A stretch of 64,000 bases of DNA from CAZGHS01 sp964525495 (GCA_964525495.1 CAZGHS010000003.1:104367-168366); one strand, 5' to 3'. Shown: positions 34,963 through 44,136, numbered from the stretch's first letter. The notes: generated by a model not told the origin, from the letters alone. Made by a program: numbers and translations.

Positions 34963-36300
34963 TTACCCAAGCCAATGATTCTTGAGTAGTGAAAATTCGT
35001 TATTAATAATGCTTGCGCGGATTTTTTTGACAAGATTTACTATGAAATAAATATTGTGATAAGTGGCGAGCCGATATGCCAGGAGTTCTTTAGCGATAAA
35101 TAAGTGACGAATGTAGGCGCGCGAGAAGTTTCGGCAAGTATAGCACTGACAGGTGGGATCAATTGGTTTGCCGTCTTCTTTAAATTCATTATTAGTAATA
35201 ATTAATCTGAATTTAGTTTCTTTTTTACCACCTGCTTCTGGTGAGATAAAAAGTGCGCCATTTCGCGCTATGCGTGTCGGGGCAACGCAATCGAACATAT
35301 CTATGCCTCGCTCGATACATTCAAACAGGTCGTCTATATCACCTATTCCGAGTAAGTGGCGTGGTTTTGCATCGTCTAGAACTGGAATCTGCCACTCGAG
35401 TACTTTGTGCATATCGGTTTTGAGATTTCCGAGAGATCCACCTATTGAAAAGCCAGAGAAATCGAGAGAAGAGAGATATTTGGCTGACTGCACGCGTAGG
35501 TCTTCAAAAGGACCGCCGTGCGGGATGCCAAAGAGATATTGGGAGTGCGGAAATGGATACGGGTAGTTGGTACTGATTTGAGAATTTTTTAATGACTCGA
35601 GTGATTGATGTGTTTTAAGTGAATCGGTTTCCCAGCGATGCGTACGCTCGAGTGATTTTTTAGTATATTCATAGTCATGCAAAGGTGACGGGCATTCATC
35701 AAACGCCAGGATTATGTCTGCGCCAAGTTTATGTTGCGTTTTAATTGAAACTTCTGCGTTGAACTTGTGCTTTGATCCGTCGAGGTGCGACGTAAATACT
35801 ACACCGTCATCTTGAACTTTTGCAAGTTTAGGATCGAGCATGGGAACAGCTGTCTTACTGCCAACAACCATTGCGTGTTCTACTTCGCCTTCCATGACTA
35901 TCTCGTCGCGTACTTTGGGAAGAGAAAGCACACCACCTTTTTCTGCGGGGAAGATATTGGCTATCTTCCCTACTTGGTGTTCGATGCCGTAGCCGAGAGA
36001 GAATACTTGAAAGCCTCCGCTATCTGTGAGGATAGGCTTTTTCCAGTTTGTGAAATTGTGAAGTCCGCCCATTTTTTCTACTGTTTCAGCTCCCGGACGT
36101 AGATACAGATGATATGTATTTGCGAGAATTATTTGAGCTCCAATAGCTTCGAGGTCTTCAGGTGTGAGTGACTTGACGGTGGCTTGAGTACCGACAGGCA
36201 TATATATAGGAGTTTCGATTTTGTTGCCGTTGACCTCAATCTCCCCTGCACGAGCACGAGATTTTTTATCGCTATGAAGAATTTTGAAAGAAAATGACAT
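34963..36300 (-). CDS. tgt: tRNA-guanine transglycosylase
   Basis: 445 aa, about 70 longer than most bacterial Tgt. It exchanges G34 of Asp, Asn, His and Tyr tRNAs for preQ1 or queuine. Seen: TDSGGFQVFSLGYG, FAFDECPSP, FDCVAPTRIARNG with the nucleophile Asp, and the zinc site CQCYTC plus a downstream His. The extra length comes from an insert after FSLGYG and another near residues 215-250. No queuosine synthesis genes are visible, so base salvage is likely. It starts one base after the RNHCP stop. Confidence 0.95.
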   Translation of the reverse strand: MSFSFKILHSDKKSRARAGEIEVNGNKIETPIYMPVGTQATVKSLTPEDLEAIGAQIILANTYHLYLRPGAETVEKMGGLHNFTNWKKPILTDSGGFQVFSLGYGIEHQVGKIANIFPAEKGGVLSLPKVRDEIVMEGEVEHAMVVGSKTAVPMLDPKLAKVQDDGVVFTSHLDGSKHKFNAEVSIKTQHKLGADIILAFDECPSPLHDYEYTKKSLERTHRWETDSLKTHQSLESLKNSQISTNYPYPFPHSQYLFGIPHGGPFEDLRVQSAKYLSSLDFSGFSIGGSLGNLKTDMHKVLEWQIPVLDDAKPRHLLGIGDIDDLFECIERGIDMFDCVAPTRIARNGALFISPEAGGKKETKFRLIITNNEFKEDGKPIDPTCQCYTCRNFSRAYIRHLFIAKELLAYRLATYHNIYFIVNLVKKIRASIINNEFSLLKNHWLG

Positions 36301-36301
36301 G

Positions 36302-36652
36302 TTATGCGCTAGCTGGGTGTGTAGGATTATTACTTAATTGAACGACGAGGTCAAAGTTGTCATCACCTGCGATACGGTTATAGCGGATAAACCCACATTT
36401 GGTGCATTGGTGAGAAAGCACGTATTCACCTGACTTTTTGGTGTAGGAAGAAATAGCTTTCATGAGCCCTTTACACTGATTCTTTCGATCACCTGGAACA
36501 TCAGTATCTACATGTTTTGAGCACAAACAGAAGGGACAATGATTACGGTAGGAGCCGCCAAATATGATAGGTTGGACTTCTTTGCTGCAGTTCTCGCAGG
36601 TAAATGCCTCGTTAAGCGCTATCATTTTCTTGGACTTCTTTTTGTAATGCAT
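36302..36652 (-). CDS. RNHCP-domain zinc protein
   Basis: 116 aa. The RNHCP signature is present (SYRNHCPFCLCSKHVD, PGDRKNQCKG) with several CxxC pairs (CENC, CPFC, CTKC) that should bind zinc. The role of the family is unknown, though its presence beside tgt suggests RNA. -10 TATAAT (36659-36664) is six bases before ATG 36652; it heads RNHCP-tgt-folD. Confidence 0.88.
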   Translation of the reverse strand: MHYKKKSKKMIALNEAFTCENCSKEVQPIIFGGSYRNHCPFCLCSKHVDTDVPGDRKNQCKGLMKAISSYTKKSGEYVLSHQCTKCGFIRYNRIAGDDNFDLVVQLSNNPTHPASA

Positions 36653-36691
36653 GGGAGTATTATATGAGTTTTTCCCTTTTCTGGCAAACTA

Positions 36692-37651
36692 TTAGCGTAT
36701 TTTCTTTTGCAAGAATTTATGAAGTTTCTTTAATCCGAATCCTACCGGTACCCATATTATTGCGAAGACCACTAGATAGATTGCTAAGTATGAAAGGTTC
36801 TTAGCCACTGAAAGTAGATCGCGAAGTGCGCCTTTGAATACTACATCAGGCTTCCACTCGCCCTGTGGAGGAATTGGCAATTCACCTTCGTCTAATGCAA
36901 CGTTAACGGTGATATCTGACATTGCGCTGTTGCCTTCGAGATATTGCAGTTGTCCTTTTAGCTGCTCGATCTGTCCACGGATAGTTGTAAGTTCTTTCTG
37001 AACCGCTAAAACTTCAGTAACATTTGTTGCTTTATCCATAAACTCAAGGTACTGAGTTTCACTGGCTTCGAGATTTCTGATACGTGCCTGTAAGTCTACA
37101 AATTCCGCAGTGACATCGTCGGAGTTAATATTTTCGTTTAATACTTTGACTGAGGAGCTCTTAACGAAATTAATGAAATCGTTAACTTTGTCTACTGGAA
37201 CGCGTACGCGAATGTATCCTGACAGAGTTGCTTTATTGCCGGAACTAGTGAGATTAGTAGTAGCTACATAACCACCCAGTGAAACTGCATGGTCGCCTAC
37301 TTTTTTAACGCCGTCTTGTACATCTTTAACAACTATGTTTAAGGATCCATTTTTTACAATTTTACGATCTTTAGAATCTACATCGACAACTGGAGCACTT
37401 GGATTGATCGGAGGCATTATTAAGCTTTCAGCCATACGATCTTGAGCCATTGGCTTTTGTGCGATCGATGCAGCTGATCCAAAGGAAGGCATACCGTATG
37501 AAGATGTCCCCATCTCGTAGTTGTCTCGAACAGCAAACGAGGAAGCTCTTTTCATTGATGATTGTGCGATTAACTTAAAAGTAATCATCGTTACCATTAA
37601 GATTAAAAAGAAACCAACACTACTTATTACGAGACGTTTTTTATCAATCAT
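36692..37651 (-). CDS. DUF4349 membrane protein
   Basis: 319 aa. N-terminal transmembrane helix (10-28), DUF4349 domain about 95-265 (NIVVKDVQDGVKKVGDHA, YIRVRVPVDKVNDFINFV) with a coiled-coil hairpin (ARIRNLEASETQYLEFM), and a C-terminal helix close to a basic tail. Function of the family is unknown; likely envelope. Confidence 0.85.
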   Translation of the reverse strand: MIDKKRLVISSVGFFLILMVTMITFKLIAQSSMKRASSFAVRDNYEMGTSSYGMPSFGSAASIAQKPMAQDRMAESLIMPPINPSAPVVDVDSKDRKIVKNGSLNIVVKDVQDGVKKVGDHAVSLGGYVATTNLTSSGNKATLSGYIRVRVPVDKVNDFINFVKSSSVKVLNENINSDDVTAEFVDLQARIRNLEASETQYLEFMDKATNVTEVLAVQKELTTIRGQIEQLKGQLQYLEGNSAMSDITVNVALDEGELPIPPQGEWKPDVVFKGALRDLLSVAKNLSYLAIYLVVFAIIWVPVGFGLKKLHKFLQKKIR

Positions 37652-37657
37652 ATCTAT

Positions 37658-37687
37658 ATCCTAGTCCTTTATTTTTTGCTTTGTCAA
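37658..37687 (-). promoter_or_regulatory. promoter of the DUF4349 gene, leaderless
   Basis: On the minus strand: consensus TTGACA (37682-37687), 18-base spacer, TAGGAT (37658-37663), six bases, ATG 37651. The -35 overlaps the end of glyA. Confidence 0.7.
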
Positions 37688-39016
37688 TTAGATATAGTTA
37701 TCTAATGGAAACTTTTTACATAGGGCAATAACTTCAGTTTTAACTTTCTGTACTACATCAGATTGTTTAATCTTATTTAGGAACTGTTCACGAGCTTCTT
37801 TGTTTTTTATATCGACATCTGTTGAGTGTTTTACTGATTCTTGAAGTACGATATCGATCCATTCGGCGATCTTTTTCATTTCTGGTTCCTTCATGCCACG
37901 AGTAGTGATACATGGTGTACCAAAGCGCAAACCTGAGGGATAAAATGGCGGCATAGGATCATTGGGAATGGAGTTTCTGTTACAGACGATATTGGCTTCT
38001 TCAAGCGCGGATGCGGCCAGACGACCGTTTATGTTTTTGTCGAGTAAGTCGACTAAGATCAGATGATTGTCAGTACCGTTGGAAATGAGATTGTACTTGC
38101 GAGCAATCAACTCTTTTGCTAATTCCTGGGCGTTTTTGAGTGTTTGCATCTGATCTTGCTTAAACTGGTCGGTCGCTGCTTCCTGAGCTGCTACCGCTAT
38201 TGCTGCGGTCACGTTGTTGTGTGGACCACCTTGGAGGCCTGGAAACACCCATTTGTTTATCTTCTTTGCGAGGTCTGCATCTTTTTGGATGCCTTTTTCT
38301 GTTGTTAGGATAACTGCGCCACGAGGGCCTCGAAATGTTTTATGTGTTGTGAACATTATTGTATGTGCGTACGGAACCGGTGACTCCGAAACGCCTGCGC
38401 AAGTCATGCCGGCGATATGTGAGATGTCAGCATGCAAATATGCGCCAACTTCTTCTGCAATCTCTGCAAATTCTTTGTATGGCAGATTGCGGGGATAGGC
38501 TGTTGTTCCGATTACAATAACTTGAGGTTTGTGTTCGTGTGCGAGTTTACGTACTTCTTCGATATCGATTTTACCTTCTGCATCGAGTTGATACTGGATC
38601 GATTTATATATGGTTCCGCTGGCTGTGACTGGATCGCCATGTGTGAGATGACCACCGAATGCGAGTTTTAGACCAAGTATTGTATCCCCTGGCTTCATGC
38701 ATGCCATGTAGACAGCAAGGTTTGCTGGAGAGCCGGAGTATGGCTGGACATTGGCGTACGGAACGTTAAAAAGCTTTTTGATGCGGTCAGTAGCTAACTC
38801 TTCGACTTTGTCTACGAATTCGTTGCCCTGATAGTAACGAGCGTATTGATAGCCTTCCGAATATTTATTAGTGAATACTGAACCAAGTGCTTCGCGGACT
38901 GCTTTTGAGGCGTAGTTTTCTGAGGGAATCATTTCGAGAACGTCGGTTTGACGTTGCTCTTCTTGTTTTGTTAGTTCGTAGATTTGATTATCGGTTTTTT
39001 GTAAATGTGATGACAT
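37688..39016 (-). CDS. glyA: serine hydroxymethyltransferase
   Basis: 442 aa from ATG 39016, chosen over ATG 39031 because AAGGG lies 8 bases upstream of it. PLP enzyme that converts serine and THF to glycine and methylene-THF. The PLP lysine lies in FTTHKTFRGPRG, with YSEGYQYARYYQGNE and HADISHIAGM upstream. It feeds the folate pool used by FolD. Confidence 0.96.
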   Translation of the reverse strand: MSSHLQKTDNQIYELTKQEEQRQTDVLEMIPSENYASKAVREALGSVFTNKYSEGYQYARYYQGNEFVDKVEELATDRIKKLFNVPYANVQPYSGSPANLAVYMACMKPGDTILGLKLAFGGHLTHGDPVTASGTIYKSIQYQLDAEGKIDIEEVRKLAHEHKPQVIVIGTTAYPRNLPYKEFAEIAEEVGAYLHADISHIAGMTCAGVSESPVPYAHTIMFTTHKTFRGPRGAVILTTEKGIQKDADLAKKINKWVFPGLQGGPHNNVTAAIAVAAQEAATDQFKQDQMQTLKNAQELAKELIARKYNLISNGTDNHLILVDLLDKNINGRLAASALEEANIVCNRNSIPNDPMPPFYPSGLRFGTPCITTRGMKEPEMKKIAEWIDIVLQESVKHSTDVDIKNKEAREQFLNKIKQSDVVQKVKTEVIALCKKFPLDNYI

Positions 39017-39074
39017 AGGAATCCCTTTCATAAAATAGTAGTGATTACGAATATGAAGAAAGGGCTTTGCTAGA

Positions 39075-39377
39075 TCATATGGTTTTTACTCCGACGTGCT
39101 TCTCGAGTTTAATTACTCTTTGTTCTAATTTTGTAAATTGATTTTGCTCTTCATCTTTGTCGTCGTCAACTAGTTGTTCTACTATACCTAACTTGCTGCT
39201 AATTTTCTTTGTCTGAATTTGTAGATTTTTAAGTGAAGTTAGTATCTTCTGAAGCGCTAGTCCATGCTGTGTAACTTCTGACTGGAGCTTTGACGCTTTT
39301 ATTTCTTCACGTACTATTTCTCTTGTTTTTGATTCTAACAGCTTTGCGATTTGGGATAAATCGTTTTGATCTAACAT
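39075..39377 (-). CDS. coiled-coil hypothetical protein
   Basis: 100 aa, helical throughout, ending KLEQRVIKLEKHVGV. Similar in build and tail to the 90-aa protein at 21691-21963. Function unknown. Confidence 0.6.
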   Translation of the reverse strand: MLDQNDLSQIAKLLESKTREIVREEIKASKLQSEVTQHGLALQKILTSLKNLQIQTKKISSKLGIVEQLVDDDKDEEQNQFTKLEQRVIKLEKHVGVKTI

Positions 39378-39383
39378 AGTTTG

Positions 39384-39412
39384 ATTTTATGAGGATTTAG
39401 GTAGTTTTTCAA
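39384..39412 (-). promoter_or_regulatory. promoter of the 39075-39377 gene, leaderless
   Basis: On the minus strand: TTGAAA (39407-39412), 17-base spacer, TAAAAT (39384-39389), six bases, ATG 39377. Confidence 0.75.
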
Positions 39413-39446
39413 TGACAAAGTCGGCAGTATTCTTGCCAAAAATATG

Positions 39447-39520
39447 TAGCCCCGAGGGGATTCGAACCCCTGATCTCCTGGATGAAAACCAGATATCCTA
39501 GGCCACTAGACGACGGGGCC
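39447..39520 (-). tRNA. tRNA-Glu (TTC)
   Basis: 74-base cloverleaf: acceptor GGCCCCG with CGGGGCT (G1-U72 wobble), D-loop AGTGGCCTAGGA, anticodon loop TTTTCAT flanked by CTGG/CCAG, TPsiC GGTTCGAATCC. CCA is not encoded. Promoter TTGCTT (39566-39571), 17 bases, TATAAT (39543-39548). Confidence 0.95.
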
Positions 39521-39542
39521 AAACTGTCAGTTTCAGTTTTCT

Positions 39543-39571
39543 ATTATATTTGAAAGCTCAAGTTCAAGCAA
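39543..39571 (-). promoter_or_regulatory. promoter of tRNA-Glu
   Basis: On the minus strand: TTGCTT (39566-39571), 17-base spacer, consensus TATAAT (39543-39548), 22 bases before the mature 5' end. Confidence 0.65.
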
Positions 39572-39581
39572 GGGTATGTCC

Positions 39582-40001
39582 TTACCCATGCATTTTATTG
39601 CCTCTTTGCTCGCCTTTGCCACGCCTGGCGAGCGTATTTCCCCAATTTGCGAACATATCTTTGATTCCTCCTCCACCCTTGCCACTGGCTTCCTGGGCCT
39701 GTTTTTGTTGCTTTTCTTGTAACAACACCTGGTTTCGCTGTTCTTCGGCCTGTTTAGACTGCTGGGTGGCGATTTGGCGCTGTTGTTTCATGATTTGAAG
39801 CCTGCGGGATATTCCGGCAATTTGGGCGTTTTTTTGAGCCTGGTACATCGGGCTTTGAGAGGGAGCTTGCTGGTTTTGAGCTGATTTTGCTCCAGATACC
39901 TGATTGAAGATGTCTGAAACTAAGTTGACGGTGAGGTCCTTGCCCATATCTTTGAGCGCGTCCCCTATTCCAGCCTTGATGCCTCCAGCTCCGTCAGCCA
40001 T
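39582..40001 (-). CDS. Gln-rich coiled-coil hypothetical protein
   Basis: 139 aa. A Gly-rich N-terminus with an amphipathic helix, then about 60 residues of Gln/Lys-rich coiled coil and a basic Gly-rich tail. No family recognised. AAAGGA precedes ATG 40001. Ends 62 bases before tRNA-Glu. Confidence 0.6.
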   Translation of the reverse strand: MADGAGGIKAGIGDALKDMGKDLTVNLVSDIFNQVSGAKSAQNQQAPSQSPMYQAQKNAQIAGISRRLQIMKQQRQIATQQSKQAEEQRNQVLLQEKQQKQAQEASGKGGGGIKDMFANWGNTLARRGKGEQRGNKMHG

Positions 40002-40031
40002 ACGATTATTCCTTTGAAATGCTATTCTAAT

Positions 40032-40061
40032 TTGCTTATACTGTTATTAGTTTGGTATAAT
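40032..40061 (+). promoter_or_regulatory. promoter of the DHH-like to YbeY operon
   Basis: TTGCTT (40032-40037), 18-base spacer, consensus TATAAT (40056-40061). Confidence 0.65.
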
Positions 40062-40100
40062 TGGTGTAACATTGCAAGTCGAATCTTAGAAAGGCCTTAC

Positions 40101-40928
40101 GTGAGTAAGTTATTAGTAACTCATTTTTACCCCGACCTTGACGGTATATGTGGTATATGGCTTTTCAAACGGTTTGGCGGCAAGCACTTTGAAAACTGTG
40201 CCGTTGAATTTGTACCTGCTCGGTCAACCTGGAAAGATGCTCCAGCAGACAGCGATCCAGATATTATTCATATCGATACTGGCTTGGGTTTATTTGATCA
40301 TCATTTGAGTAATGAGTATACGTGTGCTGCAAAAAAAGTATACGAACACTTGCGAAGTGATGATGAAGCCCTGCGCGCTATTGTCGATCATGTGACAGAT
40401 ATCGATCATTTTGGTGAAGTCCATTGGAATGAGCCGCTGTCTGATATCTATGATTTCCAGCTCAGTGCGATCATGACTGGATGGAAAGTTGCGTTTCCAA
40501 ATAATCCACACCAGGATTACGTAAATTGGGGTGTGATCTGTTTGGATGGAGTGTATCAGTCGATTAAGAGCAAAATGCATGCCGTGACGAGTATTGAAGA
40601 AAGCTCTGAGCAATTCGAAAGTATCTGGGGTTCCGCTATGGCGATCCAGACATTTAATGATGAAGTTATTAAGACTGGTTTGAAAATGGGATTTAATGTT
40701 GTAGTCAGGAGAGATCCATCGAAGCATTATATTCGTATTAAAGCGCGACCGGATAAAGATATTGACCTGACAGTGATTTACGAAAAGCTGCAAGCATTGG
40801 ATCCACAAGCTACCTGGTTTTTGCATCCAGATAAAAAGCAGCTCTTGAATGGAAATACAAAAAACCCGAATAATGTGTATACGTCATTAACTCTAGAAAA
40901 TATTATTGAGTTACTGAGGGTGAAATAG
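40101..40928 (+). CDS. DHH-superfamily phosphoesterase-like protein
   Basis: 275 aa from GTG 40101. An ATG at 40014 lies upstream of the promoter (40032-40061), whereas AGAAAGG ends six bases before the GTG, so GTG is chosen. THFYPDLDGICG and GLFDHHLSN are the DHH-type metal motifs; the C-terminal domain binds substrate in this fold. Likely a manganese-dependent hydrolase of nucleotides or phosphate esters; substrate not determined. First of five plus-strand genes. Confidence 0.75.
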   Translation: MSKLLVTHFYPDLDGICGIWLFKRFGGKHFENCAVEFVPARSTWKDAPADSDPDIIHIDTGLGLFDHHLSNEYTCAAKKVYEHLRSDDEALRAIVDHVTDIDHFGEVHWNEPLSDIYDFQLSAIMTGWKVAFPNNPHQDYVNWGVICLDGVYQSIKSKMHAVTSIEESSEQFESIWGSAMAIQTFNDEVIKTGLKMGFNVVVRRDPSKHYIRIKARPDKDIDLTVIYEKLQALDPQATWFLHPDKKQLLNGNTKNPNNVYTSLTLENIIELLRVK

Positions 40929-40930
40929 GT

Positions 40931-41278
40931 ATGGATACTGTATTTCATAAAATAATTCGCAAAGAGTTGCCTGCAAAGATCGAGTACGAGGATGATGATT
41001 GTATCGTGATTCATGATATCTCTCCGAAAGCGCCAGTCCATCTACTGGTGATCCCGAAGAAGGATATGCCGAGTATTAGTCACATGACTGGCGAAGATCA
41101 GATTTTGATAGGTAAATTGGTACATGTAGCGACAGAAATGGCGCAGAAGTTTGAAATGAGTGATGCTTTCCGTTTGGTAATGAACAACGGGGAGCGCTCA
41201 GGACAGGAAGTAATGCAATTGCATATTCACGTCTTGGGTGGATGGAAGAGCCATCCGAAGAGCGAACTTGCTCTTTGA
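40931..41278 (+). CDS. HIT-family protein (HINT-like hydrolase)
   Basis: 115 aa. Histidine triad LHIHVLGGW near the C-terminus and APVHLLVIPKKDMPS match the HINT branch, purine nucleoside phosphoramidases. It starts two bases after the DHH-like gene and ends in TGA. Confidence 0.94.
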   Translation: MDTVFHKIIRKELPAKIEYEDDDCIVIHDISPKAPVHLLVIPKKDMPSISHMTGEDQILIGKLVHVATEMAQKFEMSDAFRLVMNNGERSGQEVMQLHIHVLGGWKSHPKSELAL

Positions 41279-41298
41279 GAGGGGGTGTTTTTTAATTT

Positions 41299-41502
41299 AT
41301 GATTTATGTAAAAACAGATCCAAGCCGACCGATTGATTATTTCATTCGCTTGTTTAATAAGAAAGTACAAGCTGATGGAATTCTTACTCAGGTTAATGAG
41401 AAGCGCTTCTTTATGAAGCCGTCTCAGGTAAAACAACAAAAGTTAAAAGAAAAAGCTCGAAAGATTCGTTCGAAATCTAAGCGAGATTCTTTTGCATATT
41501 AA
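41299..41502 (+). CDS. rpsU: ribosomal protein bS21
   Basis: 67 aa, mostly basic (KQQKLKEKARKIRSKSKR), with the bS21 start VKTDPSRPIDYFIRLFNKKV. GAGGGGGTG lies upstream. It precedes yqeY, a common pairing. Confidence 0.92.
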   Translation: MIYVKTDPSRPIDYFIRLFNKKVQADGILTQVNEKRFFMKPSQVKQQKLKEKARKIRSKSKRDSFAY

Positions 41503-41520
41503 ACAAAACTGGAAACAATT

Positions 41521-41976
41521 ATGACGCTTTTTGAACGATTATATGATGATATGAAACAGGCAATGAAAGCCCATGACGAAGTACGTTTGCAAGTAATTCG
41601 TATGGCTATTGCCGCATGTAAGAATCTAAAAATAGAAAAATATGGCGTTTCTGGACAAGAGTTGTCTGACGAGGAAGTGTTACAAGTATTAGGTAAACAA
41701 ATAAAACAGCGCAAAGATGCAGCTACTAGTTATGAAGCTGCAAGTCGACAAGACCTGGCTGATAAAGAGCATCATGAAGCTCGCTTAATACATGAGTACC
41801 TTCCTCCTCAGATGACCACTGAAGAGATTACTGCCGTTGTGGTACAAACCAAGCAAGAACTTGGTGTTTCCTCTCCTGCCGAAATGGGTAAGTTTATGGG
41901 TGCAGTCATGGCAAAGCTTAAAGGCAAGGCTGATGGCACCGAAGTGCAGCGTATTGTGAAAGAACAGCTTCAATGA
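41521..41976 (+). CDS. yqeY: GatB/YqeY-domain protein
   Basis: 151 aa. Full-length YqeY: LKQ/AMKAHDEVRLQVIRM-like start, EEVLQVLGKQIKQRKDA, and the C-terminal tail domain seen in GatB (MGKFMGAVMAKLKGKADG). Thought to act on tRNA; the role of the stand-alone form is unknown. Stop overlaps ybeY start by four bases. Confidence 0.92.
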   Translation: MTLFERLYDDMKQAMKAHDEVRLQVIRMAIAACKNLKIEKYGVSGQELSDEEVLQVLGKQIKQRKDAATSYEAASRQDLADKEHHEARLIHEYLPPQMTTEEITAVVVQTKQELGVSSPAEMGKFMGAVMAKLKGKADGTEVQRIVKEQLQ

Positions 41977-42371
41977 TAACAACGTTAATAACATCTGATC
42001 CCCGCTATCCTATAAATAAAGATCGCATTCGTGAGCAAATTGAAAAAACATTGCACGAGATGCGGGTTGTGGGTGATGTGGAGGTCAGCGTAACGGTGGT
42101 CGGTGACCGTAAAATGCGCGAGCTGAACAAGACGTATCGTCAGCATGATGACACAACAGATGTGTTGTCGTTTCCTCTTGAGGAAAGCGCGGAAGACAGT
42201 GGTTTCGTGCGTTTTCCTGACACAATCCTTCGACTAGGTGACATTATTATTTCCTATCCTCAGGCTATTGTGAACGCACATGAGTACAATCGTCTTGTTG
42301 ATGATGAAATCAACGCGCTTGTCGAACACTCGATACTCCATCTCCTCGGTATACATCATGAAGGTGATTGA
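41973..42371 (+). CDS. ybeY: YbeY-like endoribonuclease
   Basis: 132 aa. The zinc site HSILHLLGIHH follows the H-x3-H-x5-H pattern, with RELNKTYRQHDDTTDVLSFP upstream. YbeY processes 16S rRNA 3' ends and takes part in ribosome quality control. The protein stops four residues after the last His, losing the usual C-terminal helix of about 20 residues. It is either a naturally short form or truncated. Confidence 0.88.
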   Translation: MITTLITSDPRYPINKDRIREQIEKTLHEMRVVGDVEVSVTVVGDRKMRELNKTYRQHDDTTDVLSFPLEESAEDSGFVRFPDTILRLGDIIISYPQAIVNAHEYNRLVDDEINALVEHSILHLLGIHHEGD

Positions 42372-42389
42372 TAGGCCGAGTTTCTCTTC

Positions 42390-42418
42390 TTTAACCTGCT
42401 AGTCGACCACGCTATACT
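42390..42418 (+). promoter_or_regulatory. promoter of dnaX
   Basis: TTTAAC (42390-42395), 17-base spacer, TATACT (42413-42418), eight bases before ATG 42427. Confidence 0.6.
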
Positions 42419-42426
42419 GTATGCCT

Positions 42427-44094
42427 ATGGCGTTCTACCACACGTATCGACCTCAGAATTTTGCAGATATTTCACAGACTCAACATGCTGCGGCTGAGCT
42501 TTTGGTGTCGTCACTTCTATCCGAAAAACTTGGTCATGCCTATCTTTTTACTGGCTCGCATGGAATTGGTAAAACATCCAGCGCGCGTATTTTGGCTAAG
42601 GCTATCAACTGTGAAAAATATGCGAGTCTAGAATTCTCTGACAAAATAAAAATTTCTGAAAAATTAATCACTTCGTGCATAGTGCCGTGCAATGAGTGTT
42701 CCGCGTGTATGTCTATAACGAGTGGTTCGGCTGTGGATGTCGTTGAAATGGATGCAGCATCGAATCGTGGCATCGATGACATGCGTGAGTTGCGTGAGCG
42801 AGTACGTCTTCTCCCTGCTGCGCTGAACAAAAAAGTGTATATTATCGACGAAGTTCACATGCTGACGACTGAGGCATTTAACGCGCTGCTGAAAACACTA
42901 GAAGAACCGCCTAAACATTGTGTTTTTATTTTGTGTACGACAGATAAAGAAAAAGTTCCGATGACAATCCAGAGTCGATGTACATCGGTTGTATTTCAAC
43001 GGCCGACAAGTGAAATAGTTGTTGGATATCTGCAGTATATGGCGAAGGCTGAAAAGTTGAAAATTGATGATGAGAGTTTGCAGTTTATAGCCCGTTTGTC
43101 TAAAGGTGCCTTTCGTGATGCCGCTAAGTATTTAGAGCAAGCATCTTTGCTGCCACAGCCGATTACCCGTGATGTAATTGAGAAGCAGTTTATCGGTACA
43201 GAGAATAACAGTATGGAGATCGTGCTTGGTTTGATCGCGGCACATGATCTGACTGGCTTGCTGAAGCAGATCCAAGTACTTGAGAGTAATCATGTGCAGT
43301 TCTCTGAATTTATGCGGGAGTTGATCGATCATTTGCGAATGATTTTGCTGTATAAGGCTGGAGTTGTAAAAAAAGAGGATTTGGCTGTCTATAGCTCTTT
43401 TAATCCTGATGAGTTTTGTAAATCACATGAGATTAACTTCATGTCTGAGGCGATCGAAGGCTTTATGAAAGCCTTGGGTCAGCAAAAGACAACTCCGATG
43501 GCGGCGATCCCATTTGAACTGGCCTGTATTAAATTGCTGGTTCCTGCGTCGCCTAACGCAACAGTATCTGTACAAAGAGTAGTCTCGCCTCCTCCACCTG
43601 TCGCACCGAAAGAAGCGCCAAAGAAAGTTGAACTGCAACCTGAGATTCAAGAAACGAAGCCAGCACCAGTTCCCGTTGTTGAAGAAAATATTGTGATGGT
43701 CGAAGAGTTAATCCCGGTTAAAACAGAGATAGTGTTGTCCGTTTCTGACGAGCCTGTGGGAATTGAAGTAATACAACAGCGTTGGGGTGAAGTTGTGCGA
43801 CTGATTAAAAAATATAATGCTTCGATGGCGATGTTGATGCTGAAATGCCGCCCCGTAAAACTGGATGGAAAGATTGTGACTGTTGAGACTAACTATTCGT
43901 TTCATAAAGATATGCTCGAGTCCCCAAAGAATCGTCCTGTGATCGAGCAAGCTATTTATGAGCTTTTGGGAGCTCAACTACGGGTAAAGGGTGCGCTTTC
44001 GAATAGTAAAATTGTAGCCAAACAGGTAGAAAATGTAAAAGAAGTTGCAAATGAGGATCTGGTAGCAGCGGTACAGGAGATTTTTGGAGCGTAA
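42427..44094 (+). CDS. dnaX: DNA polymerase III subunit gamma/tau
   Basis: 555 aa from ATG 42427; ATG 42421 is only two bases from the -10 box. AAA+ clamp-loader ATPase: Walker A GSHGIGKTS, four-Cys zinc site (CIVPCNECSAC), Walker B VYIIDEVHML, sensor 1 LCTTDKEK and arginine finger region IQSRCTS. After residue about 370 comes a Pro/Val/Glu-rich linker and a short tau-like C-terminal domain. It loads the sliding clamp. Followed by ybaB and recR as in most bacteria. Confidence 0.95.
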   Translation: MAFYHTYRPQNFADISQTQHAAAELLVSSLLSEKLGHAYLFTGSHGIGKTSSARILAKAINCEKYASLEFSDKIKISEKLITSCIVPCNECSACMSITSGSAVDVVEMDAASNRGIDDMRELRERVRLLPAALNKKVYIIDEVHMLTTEAFNALLKTLEEPPKHCVFILCTTDKEKVPMTIQSRCTSVVFQRPTSEIVVGYLQYMAKAEKLKIDDESLQFIARLSKGAFRDAAKYLEQASLLPQPITRDVIEKQFIGTENNSMEIVLGLIAAHDLTGLLKQIQVLESNHVQFSEFMRELIDHLRMILLYKAGVVKKEDLAVYSSFNPDEFCKSHEINFMSEAIEGFMKALGQQKTTPMAAIPFELACIKLLVPASPNATVSVQRVVSPPPPVAPKEAPKKVELQPEIQETKPAPVPVVEENIVMVEELIPVKTEIVLSVSDEPVGIEVIQQRWGEVVRLIKKYNASMAMLMLKCRPVKLDGKIVTVETNYSFHKDMLESPKNRPVIEQAIYELLGAQLRVKGALSNSKIVAKQVENVKEVANEDLVAAVQEIFGA

Positions 44095-44136
44095 TGCGTT
44101 ATAATTGAAAAGTTTTAGTCTATATGGAGGATATTT

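Noticed and set aside
40014..40100. Longer N-terminus for the DHH-like protein from ATG 40014
   Set aside because: That ATG is upstream of a TTGCTT-18-TATAAT promoter, while GTG 40101 has a proper Shine-Dalgarno and starts right at the conserved fold.
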